The position numbers and the translations under genes were made by a program. Shown here one piece after another: positions 53,378-60,648 of a stretch of DNA of 64,000 bases. A model generated the notes under the pieces. It made no database searches and had not been told where the DNA came from. It saw nothing but the letters and a program-made list of their open reading frames with translations. The first letter of the stretch is position 1; each line of letters starts with the position of its first letter. This DNA comes from JAPOPJ01 sp964538885 (lineage in GTDB: Archaea; Thermoproteota; Nitrososphaeria; Nitrososphaerales; Nitrosopumilaceae). Where the stretch lies: assembly GCA_964538885.1 (NCBI GenBank), contig CAZIHR010000072.1, positions 40,591 to 104,590 of the forward strand, written 5' to 3'.

Positions 53378-53773
53378 TTGGTAAATTTCAAGCTGGCCGT
53401 ATCAGATACAAAAGGCAAATCAATTACAAAAGAACTCAAAGATGAGGATGCCACGCCATTTCTGGGATTGGAGATCGGCCAAGAAACTGACGCGGCAATA
53501 ATAGGACTCGGAGGGAAACTAAAAGTGACTGGGGGGAGCGACAAGTCTGGAGTTCCGATGAGAAGTGACATTCATAGCTCAGCAAGAAAGTATGTGCTGC
53601 TATCAAAGGGCGTAGGCCTGCAAAAGGCCAAAACAGGTCAGAGAGTAAGAAAGCTCATGCGTGGAAACACAATATCTGAGGAGATCTACCAGATAAATTG
53701 CAAGTTCGATGGACAGTTGCCTGATGCCCCCGCAGAGCAAATCGAACCACCCAAGGAAGAGAAAAAAGAATAG
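53378..53773 (+). CDS. rps6e: 30S ribosomal protein S6e
   Basis: A 131-residue S6e: FKLAVSDTKGKSITKEL at the start, FLGLEIGQETDAAIIGL, GGSDKSGVPMRSDIHS and RVRKLMRGNTISEEIYQINCK (in parts). The start is a TTG at 53378 (a TTG at 53369 adds three residues); the first is favoured by an A/T-rich TTAATTAG block about 25-30 nt before it. The last 20 residues are proline/glutamate-rich. It precedes the aIF2 gamma gene by about 33 nt and is probably co-transcribed. Confidence 0.9.
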   Translation: MVNFKLAVSDTKGKSITKELKDEDATPFLGLEIGQETDAAIIGLGGKLKVTGGSDKSGVPMRSDIHSSARKYVLLSKGVGLQKAKTGQRVRKLMRGNTISEEIYQINCKFDGQLPDAPAEQIEPPKEEKKE

Positions 53774-53806
53774 CTTAACATATGCCACACATGCACTTTG
53801 ACTCAT

Positions 53807-55066
53807 ATGCATTGGAGAGAGACGCTTCCTGACTGGTACATCAAAAAATATGGCTATCAGCCATGTGTCAACATAGGAACCGCAGGACACGTAGATCATG
53901 GAAAAACCACACTCATTCAAGCACTTACAGGCTCTTGGACCAGCGTTCACAGTCAAGAACTCAAAAGAGGTATCACAATTAGGGTGGGCTATTCGGATGC
54001 TGCATTTTACAAATGCAAATCATGTGAAGAGCCACTGTGCTATTCCACCACCCCAAAATGTAACAACTGTGAAAACGACAGCGAATTGACAAGAGTTGTG
54101 AGTTTTGTGGATAGTCCCGGCCACGAAAGCCTCATGGCAAATATGCTTTCAGGCTCTGCGCTTATGGATGGCGCGTTGCTTTTGGTGGCAGCAAACGAGA
54201 AAACTCCAAAGCCCCAGACCAAAGAACACCTTCTTGCACTTGAGACTCTGGGTATGAAGCAGATAGTTGTAGTACAAAACAAGGTTGATCTGCTTACATA
54301 CAAGGATGCACTTGCAAGCTATCAAGATATTGCAAAATTTATCAAAGGTACAAGTGTTGCCAAGGCACCCATCATACCAGTATCCGCGCAATCAAGTCTT
54401 AATACCGACGCGCTGATTGGAGCCATAGAAGATACGATAAAGACTCCCAAGATGGTAGAATCCAAAATTCCCATCATACATGTATTACGCTCTTTTGATG
54501 TCAACAGGCCGGGCACCAAGATAAAAGAGATCAAAGGCGGGGTAATTGGAGGAAGCCTCACACAAGGGATCCTCAACGTAGGAGACGAGATTGAAATCAA
54601 GCCGGGAATAGTTGATGGAAAAAGAGGATACAAGCCGCTACATACAGAGATAACTTCACTTGGTACCGCAGCAGGAATAGTGGATTCGGTAAAGCCGGGA
54701 GGGCTAGTTGCAATAGGTACAAAGTTGGATCCAGCAATTACTCGAAGTGATTCCTTTGTAGGATCAGTTATAGGCAAACCCAGTACACTGCCAGACAATT
54801 CGACCCGCCTAAAACTGAGTGTAAAGCTGTTTGACTCTGCAGTGGGTACCATCGAAGACATCAAGGTGGTTCCAATTCAATCAGGTGAGCTCCTCAGATT
54901 GAATATAGGGACTGCACCGATCTTGGGTCAAGTATCCAAGGTAAAATCAGATTCCGTTGAGATCGAACTTAGGAGGCCAGCCTGCATATTTAATGGCGGT
55001 AATGTGGCAATCAGTCGCAGAATAGCAGACAGGTGGCGGTTGATTGGAGCTGGAATAATTGGTTGA
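53807..55066 (+). CDS. translation initiation factor aIF2 gamma
   Basis: A 419-residue GTPase that carries initiator tRNA to the ribosome. GHVDHGKTTL (G1), RGITIRVGY (switch I), a zinc knuckle YKCKSCEEPLCYSTTPKCNNC (in parts), DSPGHESLMANM (G3), and VVQNKVDLL (G4). The start ATG at 53807 is preferred to TTG at 53798. It lies between S6e and the PIN gene, a common archaeal order. Confidence 0.95.
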   Translation: MHWRETLPDWYIKKYGYQPCVNIGTAGHVDHGKTTLIQALTGSWTSVHSQELKRGITIRVGYSDAAFYKCKSCEEPLCYSTTPKCNNCENDSELTRVVSFVDSPGHESLMANMLSGSALMDGALLLVAANEKTPKPQTKEHLLALETLGMKQIVVVQNKVDLLTYKDALASYQDIAKFIKGTSVAKAPIIPVSAQSSLNTDALIGAIEDTIKTPKMVESKIPIIHVLRSFDVNRPGTKIKEIKGGVIGGSLTQGILNVGDEIEIKPGIVDGKRGYKPLHTEITSLGTAAGIVDSVKPGGLVAIGTKLDPAITRSDSFVGSVIGKPSTLPDNSTRLKLSVKLFDSAVGTIEDIKVVPIQSGELLRLNIGTAPILGQVSKVKSDSVEIELRRPACIFNGGNVAISRRIADRWRLIGAGIIG

Positions 55067-55427
55067 TGTCATATGTGATACGAGTTTTCTGATTCAGTTG
55101 GCCACTGCAAGGATCAAAAATCTGGACACCGTGGGAATGGAGATAGGCAATCTGGAGTTTGTCGTGCCAGAGGTGGTAAAAGATGAGCTTGAAAGGCTTG
55201 CAAAAGACCCTAACAAGAGAGCCCTAATTGTTGCCACTCAAAATAATACAAGAGATTTTAGGACAGTTCCAATTAGTGGCAAGTTTGCAGATCCTGTACT
55301 GATAAAGCATGCCAAGACAAATAGCTGCATGATTGGTACCATGGACAACAAGCTGAAAAAACAGATCAAAGCCGTAGGGGGCACCATACTATCATTATCA
55401 AACAACAAAATCGTTTTGGAGCCATAA
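55059..55427 (+). CDS. PIN-domain ribonuclease, Fcf1-like
   Basis: A 122-residue PIN domain: CDTSFLIQLA with the first Asp (residue 7), then VVKDELERLA (Glu), and TMDNKLKKQIKA with the late acidic residue. Such proteins next to aIF2 gamma are like eukaryotic Fcf1/Utp24 and may act in rRNA maturation. TTG start, overlapping aIF2 gamma by 8 nt. No toxin-antitoxin partner is adjacent. Confidence 0.85.
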   Translation: MVDVICDTSFLIQLATARIKNLDTVGMEIGNLEFVVPEVVKDELERLAKDPNKRALIVATQNNTRDFRTVPISGKFADPVLIKHAKTNSCMIGTMDNKLKKQIKAVGGTILSLSNNKIVLEP

Positions 55428-55498
55428 GTATACTATACATCAAGCACATCATCTAACTTGTTAGTAAGACTTAACTTGTCTGGTCGCTGATTGCAACC

Positions 55499-55951
55499 AT
55501 GGTCATGTCCCTGTATAGTGGTGCATTTGAACATGGACAAAAGATACCACGCACCTACGGATACAAGAATGGCAATACAAGTCCGCCACTACACATTACT
55601 GGAATTCCACCTAGTACTATATCACTGGCACTTGTGATGGATGATCCAGATGCAATGGAACCTGCTGGTAAAGTATGGGTGCACTGGGTTGTCTGGAATA
55701 TCAATCCAGCAGAGGCAGATTTTGTAGAAAATGCGGTTCCAGAAGGGGCAACGCAAGGCATGACGGATTTTGGCACGACCGGCTACGGTGGTCCGGCACC
55801 ACCAGATAAAGAACACACGTACATCTTCAAGCTGTATGCACTTGATACAGAACTAGATTTAGCTGCTGACTCGGGAAGGGCTCAAGTAGAAGCAGCCATA
55901 AAAGGTCACATAATAGAAGAGAGCCGACTTGAAGGCAGATACTCCCCATAA
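55499..55951 (+). CDS. PEBP/YbhB-family protein
   Basis: A 150-residue phosphatidylethanolamine-binding (Raf-kinase-inhibitor-like) protein: SPPLHITGIPPSTISLALVMDDPDA (in parts), WVHWVVWNI, YGGPAPPDKEHTYIFKLYALD. The ligand-binding DPDA, HW, and GPxPPxxxHxYxFxxYAL motifs are present. No signal peptide. Biological role in archaea unknown. Converges on nop10 with a 9-nt gap. Confidence 0.93.
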   Translation: MVMSLYSGAFEHGQKIPRTYGYKNGNTSPPLHITGIPPSTISLALVMDDPDAMEPAGKVWVHWVVWNINPAEADFVENAVPEGATQGMTDFGTTGYGGPAPPDKEHTYIFKLYALDTELDLAADSGRAQVEAAIKGHIIEESRLEGRYSP

Positions 55952-55959
55952 CTAATCAC

Positions 55960-56115
55960 TCACTGATATCTTTCTGCGAGTCTGTATCTCATATATCGGT
56001 CATCGGGTGAAAATTTTGCGGGGTGCGCTGAGACGGTACGTTCACCGCATTTGGGGCACGACCGCTTTAGCGAGTATATATAGCACTTGGGGCACCTTCG
56101 TAATTGGAATTTCAA
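55960..56115 (-). CDS. nop10: Nop10, H/ACA RNP / ribosome biogenesis protein
   Basis: A short gene of 51 codons from TTG. The product starts MKFQLRRCPKCYIYSLKRSCPKCG (in parts), giving two CxxC pairs, then TVSAHPAKFSPDDRYMRYRL, the Nop10 signature of proline-rich FSPDDRY. It belongs to H/ACA pseudouridylation particles and rRNA processing. It begins 2 nt after the aIF2 alpha stop, the usual archaeal neighbour. Length is normal for Nop10. Confidence 0.88.
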   Translation of the reverse strand: MKFQLRRCPKCYIYSLKRSCPKCGERTVSAHPAKFSPDDRYMRYRLAERYQ

Positions 56116-56117
56116 TG

Positions 56118-56915
56118 TTAACCGTCTCTTGTCTTTTTTGATTCTTCTCTGAAAAATTTGAAGGAGCCCTTCTTCTTTTCCACACTACGTTGAACCTCAG
56201 ATAGAACCGGCTTTAGTATTTTTTCGGCAGTCTTAAAGTCCTCGGAAATGATGGACAATCTATACTTTGGAGCTCCCAAATATGAGATGTTTATGGTAGA
56301 GTTTTTTTTCACCGTATCTAGTAAAATTTTTTTGATAATTTCAATGCCGTTGGAACTGTTGTTTGTTATCTCCATAATTCCTCTAATCTCAACTGAGGGC
56401 AGCTTGATCTTTGAGCATATCTCCTCAATTGCGTCTGCTGTATTTTTTGCAATACTTAGGTCCTTTACCACAATTAGACCATTTCTACCTATTTCTACAA
56501 ATGCATCATACACAGAGTCAAACTTGGAATAGATGCGGTCTTCGAGCTCATCTATTTCCTTACTGGATAGTTCAGCTTTGTCTCTTACATTTTGTAGTAG
56601 TGTCTTGCCTTTTTCAAATTTTTTAACTTCTTTTAATTTTTGTTTCTTTTGATCTTTTGATACTTGTTTTAAGGACAGGTCGATGTCCCCTCTTCCTTGA
56701 TTTACTTTTTTTACCAAAAGGACTTTCTTCTCACCCCCTCTAACAAATCGACTTATTGAACGTATCCAGCCTGGCGCAATCTCTGAAATGTGTAAAAAGC
56801 CTTGAATGTCACCATACTCATCCAAGCTGACATATGCCCCATGATCCATGACTTTGGTAACTGTAGCTAGAACTATCTCACCCTGCTCGGGCATCTCTTG
56901 TATTTCAACTGCCAT
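56118..56915 (-). CDS. translation initiation factor aIF2 alpha
   Basis: A 265-residue protein. S1 domain: MPEQGEIVLATVTKVMDHGAYVSLDEY (in parts) and GFLHISEIAPGW, about residues 8-85; helical middle domain (about 90-175) and C-terminal alpha/beta domain that binds the gamma subunit (VEIRGIMEITNNSSNGIEIIKKIL, in parts). It couples to Nop10 downstream. A TATA-like ATTAAATTAC block about 30 nt upstream supports the ATG at 56915. Confidence 0.93.
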   Translation of the reverse strand: MAVEIQEMPEQGEIVLATVTKVMDHGAYVSLDEYGDIQGFLHISEIAPGWIRSISRFVRGGEKKVLLVKKVNQGRGDIDLSLKQVSKDQKKQKLKEVKKFEKGKTLLQNVRDKAELSSKEIDELEDRIYSKFDSVYDAFVEIGRNGLIVVKDLSIAKNTADAIEEICSKIKLPSVEIRGIMEITNNSSNGIEIIKKILLDTVKKNSTINISYLGAPKYRLSIISEDFKTAEKILKPVLSEVQRSVEKKKGSFKFFREESKKTRDG

Positions 56916-57353
56916 TCTTTCTAAAATTTTATGGTGTGTAATTTAATGTTGTTGTACTGGCAGTAAACAAAATGTGCGTCATTTTTGGTAATTTTTGTTG
57001 CCCAAGATATTAGAGTTCATGCGTAATCAAAAAATAAAATAGGATTTAGGCGTGATTTGACATGTCAAAACGTGATTGCGCATGTAATCTATTGTGTTGT
57101 GAGATGACAAAATATTATAATTTTTGAATATTGAAATGTAGACACGAATTTGCAGTATTATAATGAAATGATGCCATAAATAGACAGCATACCAAGTGGC
57201 GACTAGTTCTGAAATATTTGTACGATTTTTGATCTCTCTTGATTTGGTAGATTGTTCATGCCTTGTGCGATGAGACGTCAAACTCGTCAGCAATGAATGG
57301 CACTTGGATGCAATTATTTTGGGTTGGGGGTGAGCTCGATATCTTTTGGTTAG
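56916..57353. other. 438-nt A/T-rich region between aIF2 alpha and cobO
   Basis: Very A/T-rich with scattered direct short repeats such as AATATT and TTTTTG, and no frame longer than 90 codons with a plausible product. The first 40 nt hold the aIF2 alpha promoter. A small stretch (GGGTTGGGGGTGAGC) near 57322 is G-rich. Nothing else is recognised. Confidence 0.45.
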
Positions 57354-57890
57354 CTAAAAGTCAATTCCCTTACGGGCTTTGACTCCCTTCTGAAAGGGAT
57401 GCTTTACTTGTCTCATCTCGGTTACCAGATCGGCTTGTCTGATAACTTCATCTCTTGCGTGATTTCCAGTAAGTACCAAGTCCAGATCTTTGGGCTTTAA
57501 TTTGATCAGATCAAGTACATTCAAGACATCTACCAATCCCAAGGACACGGCATAGTTTATCTCATCTAAGATTATCACATCATATCTTCCAGACAGGATT
57601 TTTTCTCTGCTGAGCTTCATTGCTTCCTGTGCCGTTTGTTCATGGATATACCTTGGAGAGCTGTCATCAATTATACCTACAAATCCTTTCCCAACTGCGA
57701 GCATTTCAAATTCGGGTTCCAGACGCTTTGATGAATTCATCTCCCCGTAGTGCCACGATCCCTTTATGAATTGGATCATGCAGATTTTTTTGCCGTGGCC
57801 CGTGGCCCGGAGTGCAATACCCAAGGCAGCTGTAGTCTTTCCTTTTCCATTTCCAGTATATACAATTGTAAGACCTCCATTTGCCATCAA
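57354..57890 (-). CDS. cobO: ATP:corrinoid adenosyltransferase (CobO/BtuR type)
   Basis: A 178-residue ATP:corrinoid adenosyltransferase. Walker A YTGNGKGKTTAALGIALRA (about 12-30), IQFIKGSWHYGEM, VIILDEINYAVSLGLVD, TGNHARDEVIRQADLVTEM (in parts) and KHPFQKGVKARKGIDF at the end are the BtuR/CobO signatures. It adds the adenosyl ligand late in the pathway whose other genes are at 24.7-26.9 and 48-52.8 kb. It stands alone. Confidence 0.93.
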   Translation of the reverse strand: MMANGGLTIVYTGNGKGKTTAALGIALRATGHGKKICMIQFIKGSWHYGEMNSSKRLEPEFEMLAVGKGFVGIIDDSSPRYIHEQTAQEAMKLSREKILSGRYDVIILDEINYAVSLGLVDVLNVLDLIKLKPKDLDLVLTGNHARDEVIRQADLVTEMRQVKHPFQKGVKARKGIDF

Positions 57891-58126
57891 CTGTCTATAA
57901 TATTATTCCAGTAAAAAGATTAGGTATTGACTGTCTTTGCGGGGTAGATGTTGCCCATACCAATTATGAGATAAAGAAAATTTATTTTGCCGAGAGATTG
58001 TCTGCTTTGAGTTTACACGACCATACAGAATGATGTTTGTGTATAATTATAATGCATGCTGCCAGCGTAAGTAATTGGGTGTAGTGTCATGCTAGTATTT
58101 TTATGCCATTGTATTTTATTTTATTT

Positions 58127-58249
58127 ATGGTCGATAAGATCATCTGTCCTAGATGTGACAATGAGATGATCAGCATACAAGCATGCCACATGTTGTGTAC
58201 AAAATGTGGTGCACATTTGGATTGTTCAGATAAGGGGAATTATTGGTGA
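58127..58249 (+). CDS. small zinc-ribbon protein (40 aa)
   Basis: A 40-codon ATG frame. ICPRCDNEM and LCTKCGAHL give two CxxC pairs (Cys at about residues 7, 10, 24, 27), with extra Cys/His between and near the end (HLDCSDKGNYW). TATTTTTATG at 58095-58104 lies about 25-30 nt upstream, consistent with a leaderless gene. The even metal-ligand spacing makes a real protein likely. Function unknown. Confidence 0.6.
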   Translation: MVDKIICPRCDNEMISIQACHMLCTKCGAHLDCSDKGNYW

Positions 58250-58250
58250 G

Positions 58251-58424
58251 TTAGAAGCCAGGTCTCTTTGGAATATAGTCAGATGCCATATTGATTGCCT
58301 GATCCTTCATAATTTCAATATAGGTGTCATAGTCAGCCTCAAAATTGCAGTGAGGACATTTGACGTGTGTAATACCTTCATCAAGAACTGCAACATTCTC
58401 ACATTCAGGGCACTTTGCGTCCAT
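58251..58424 (-). CDS. small zinc-ribbon protein (57 aa)
   Basis: A 57-codon ATG frame on the opposite strand, ending one base from the 40-aa gene. AKCPECEN and VKCPHCNFEA make a zinc ribbon (Cys 5, 8, 23, 26); the rest is a helix with a PKRPGF tail. The cysteines sit exactly as in ribbon folds, so a real gene is likely. Function unknown. Confidence 0.6.
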   Translation of the reverse strand: MDAKCPECENVAVLDEGITHVKCPHCNFEADYDTYIEIMKDQAINMASDYIPKRPGF

Positions 58425-58476
58425 GTCTCTTTTGTGATGTTAAGATATTTAATCATAGTTGTCACATCATGAATGG

Positions 58477-58550
58477 GCGGAGTTAGTCTAGCTCGGCATG
58501 ACGTCAGCTTCCCAAGCTGAAGGCCGCGGGTTCAAATCCCGCACTCCGCA
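58477..58550 (+). tRNA. tRNA-Gly (CCC)
   Basis: A 74-nt cloverleaf: acceptor GCGGAGT/ACTCCGC with discriminator A; anticodon stem TCAGC/GCTGA; loop TTCCCAA, anticodon CCC (Gly, GGG); T arm GCGGG-TTCAAAT-CCCGC. The D stem is short (3 bp GTC/GAC). CCA is not encoded. A TATA-like GATATTTAATCA stands 28 nt before the first base. Confidence 0.93.
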
Positions 58551-58745
58551 TCACGTATGATACAATTGAATAATCATCATAAATTTCAGTGTCAGCACAC
58601 TTTTAGACACAACACTGGTGAAGGCATGGTATTGTTTGGCAGTATACATTGCAAATATCATATAATATGTGTAAATATGCAGATAAACAAACAAGGATAC
58701 AGGTGGAAATAGCATCATTATAAGATAGTCAACAGATCTGAAAAG

Positions 58746-58850
58746 ATGTTTAAGGACAACACTCAAGGTGAAGAGACAGACATTGCGCTTGACGCGTTTT
58801 TGTTATTTGCTCAGATATATTTTGAGAGCGATACTGACATCCAACTCTAG
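58746..58850 (+). CDS. possible small acidic leaderless gene (34 aa)
   Basis: A 34-codon ATG frame beginning MFKDNTQGEETDIALD, with a hydrophobic centre (AFLLFAQIYF) and an acidic end. CATTATAAGAT at 58715-58725 is about 26 nt upstream, as in leaderless archaeal genes. No homologue is recognised and it may be chance. The rest of the 476-nt space up to 59026 has no other convincing frame or RNA. Confidence 0.33.
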   Translation: MFKDNTQGEETDIALDAFLLFAQIYFESDTDIQL

Positions 58851-59026
58851 ATATTACAAAAAATCATTCATTTGTATGAACGCAATGATTTTTTTGTAGC
58901 GTCATATTGAGTTGGCAAGTATTCGGGATTCGGGTATAGTTACCGTGGGCATCATATATTCAAGTTCTGGTGTGTATAGTAATCATTCTTGACTTTTCTA
59001 CAACGTTGCCTACGCGTGGGCAACAA

Positions 59027-60025
59027 TTACAGCTCTCTAATGGCTTGCTCAATTATACCTCTGTCTTGAGCTCTCGGGGCAAGTTTGAGATAGCTCTTCA
59101 AATCATCCTTTGCTTGGGAATTTTTATGCTGTTTCTCTCGCGTGTACGCCCTGTTCTTGTATATCTTGGCGGATCTTTTTGGGTTGACCTCTATTGCCTT
59201 TGTGTAAAATAGCTCTGCCTTTTCAAACTGATTTGATTTGAGATGATAGTTTCCCAAGCCGTTGTACGCAAGATAGTGCCTTTTGTTGAGATGGATGCAT
59301 TTTTCATAAAACTCAACACATCTGCTAGAATTGTGTTCATTTAGTAGTGCGCCAAACATCTGGAGGGCAGTGGGATTTGCAGGGTTTATTTCCAGTGCTT
59401 TTTTCAAGGAGTCAAGCGCCGCGGTATAATTCTTTTGAATATTTTGGCGCTCTGAAATCAAGCAAAGTCTGCTTGCTTTGTCTGATTCATTTGGCAAGTC
59501 GACAGAAGACATGACATTGGGGGGCGACAGAATTATCATCAGCCTACCGTCCTCTGACCATTCCCTGTCAAAGATATCCTGTGGAATTGCACCTTCCTGT
59601 TGTTGGCCGCCCTGAGTACCCTTTTGAATATAATGTAGAATGGTATTCTCATTTTCGTCGTATCCTGAAATTACGGATGCGTGCTGGGTAATTTCTGGAA
59701 TGCCGGGAAGTATTACCGTTGGTGGGATTCCAGCATCTATGATTCTTTTCAGAGTTGGTAGATCAGAGTGAACTGTTCTGCATGCAAGACCATATTTTTC
59801 GGCAAGCTCTATTCCCTCAATCAGAATTCCACCTACAAAATCTGGATATTGTTTGGAATTCTCAATAGGTATGGACATTGGAATATCTACATTCCAGTAT
59901 CTGGAGACAACGTTGATTGGGAGGGGCAGACAAACGCATTCTTCTTCAACTAGTGGCAAAAGTAATTCGTGGTTTGACTGTTTCACATCTGAACAAGAAA
60001 TTGGTGCGGTATTAATATCAATCAC
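59027..60025 (-). CDS. C39-like peptidase fused to TPR repeats
   Basis: A 332-residue fusion. The N-terminal half has the layout of a papain-like C39 peptidase: Cys32 in LLPLVEEECVCLPLPINV (where C39 has the active Cys) and His near 115 in QHASVISGYDENENTILHYIQKG (in parts). The C-terminal half has about four TPR units (ENYTAALDSLKKALEINPANPTAL-like, quoted in parts: ALDSLKKALEINPANP, AELFYTKAIEVNP). No signal peptide or transmembrane helix. C39 domains usually process leader peptides and TPRs bind partners, so a regulatory or maturation protease is inferred. Confidence 0.62.
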   Translation of the reverse strand: MIDINTAPISCSDVKQSNHELLLPLVEEECVCLPLPINVVSRYWNVDIPMSIPIENSKQYPDFVGGILIEGIELAEKYGLACRTVHSDLPTLKRIIDAGIPPTVILPGIPEITQHASVISGYDENENTILHYIQKGTQGGQQQEGAIPQDIFDREWSEDGRLMIILSPPNVMSSVDLPNESDKASRLCLISERQNIQKNYTAALDSLKKALEINPANPTALQMFGALLNEHNSSRCVEFYEKCIHLNKRHYLAYNGLGNYHLKSNQFEKAELFYTKAIEVNPKRSAKIYKNRAYTREKQHKNSQAKDDLKSYLKLAPRAQDRGIIEQAIREL

Positions 60026-60105
60026 AGGTATCGTGTAAATTTACCTGTCCTACCCAAGCTTAATTTTTTTCAAGATTCACGCGGTATTTGAAATAAATGA
60101 GTCTG

Positions 60106-60648
60106 CTACATGCCAAGAAATCTTGCAATCAGGTGGCGACCATCTAAAGACATCTCGGGGTGGAATTGAGTGCCAATGATGGGTTTTTGTCCATATCTGA
60201 TTATCTCATATTTGCAGTCATTGGATCCCCCCAATGAAATCAGTTCTTTGGGGAGGCAAGAGATCTCAAAGCTGTGGCTCTCAAATACAGTAAGAGTGTC
60301 TGGGAATAGTAAAGTTTTCTTTTGTATGGTAATTTTACGAATACCTCTGCGCGGTGTGGGGGACTTTTTTATTGTTCCACCTAGTGCGAGGGCCATAATT
60401 TGGGCACCATAACATATGCCAAGCAACATTTTGTTGTTGGATACAGCATGCAGTACAATCTTGGAATTGATCTTGTTGGTTTGCCTGTTATTGTGCTTGC
60501 GTCCAGAAAGTATGAAAGAGCTGAAATCGGTCAGTGATTCCAGATCCAACTCTTCTGGGGACTGCATTACAAAGTGTGTATCTTTTTCGTGCAGAAAGTC
60601 GACCAAATTCTCTGTGAACGCGGAACCATTGTCAACCACCAGTAGCAA
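60106..60648 (-). CDS. class I glutamine amidotransferase (GuaA-like subunit)
   Basis: A 180-residue glutaminase with LGICYGAQIMALALGG (nucleophile Cys in GICYGAQ, about residue 78), and QFHPEMS (catalytic His-Glu near residue 165). Size and the GICYG motif fit the stand-alone GATase subunit of GMP synthase, but the usual ILSGGPS reads ILSGRKH here, so the partner may differ. No ATPase partner gene is adjacent. Confidence 0.7.
   Translation of the reverse strand: MLLVVDNGSAFTENLVDFLHEKDTHFVMQSPEELDLESLTDFSSFILSGRKHNNRQTNKINSKIVLHAVSNNKMLLGICYGAQIMALALGGTIKKSPTPRRGIRKITIQKKTLLFPDTLTVFESHSFEISCLPKELISLGGSNDCKYEIIRYGQKPIIGTQFHPEMSLDGRHLIARFLGM

Noticed and set aside
57027..57293. 88-codon minus-strand frame in A/T-rich sequence
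   Set aside because: Low-complexity and repetitive hydrophobic residues typical of chance frames in A/T-rich DNA.
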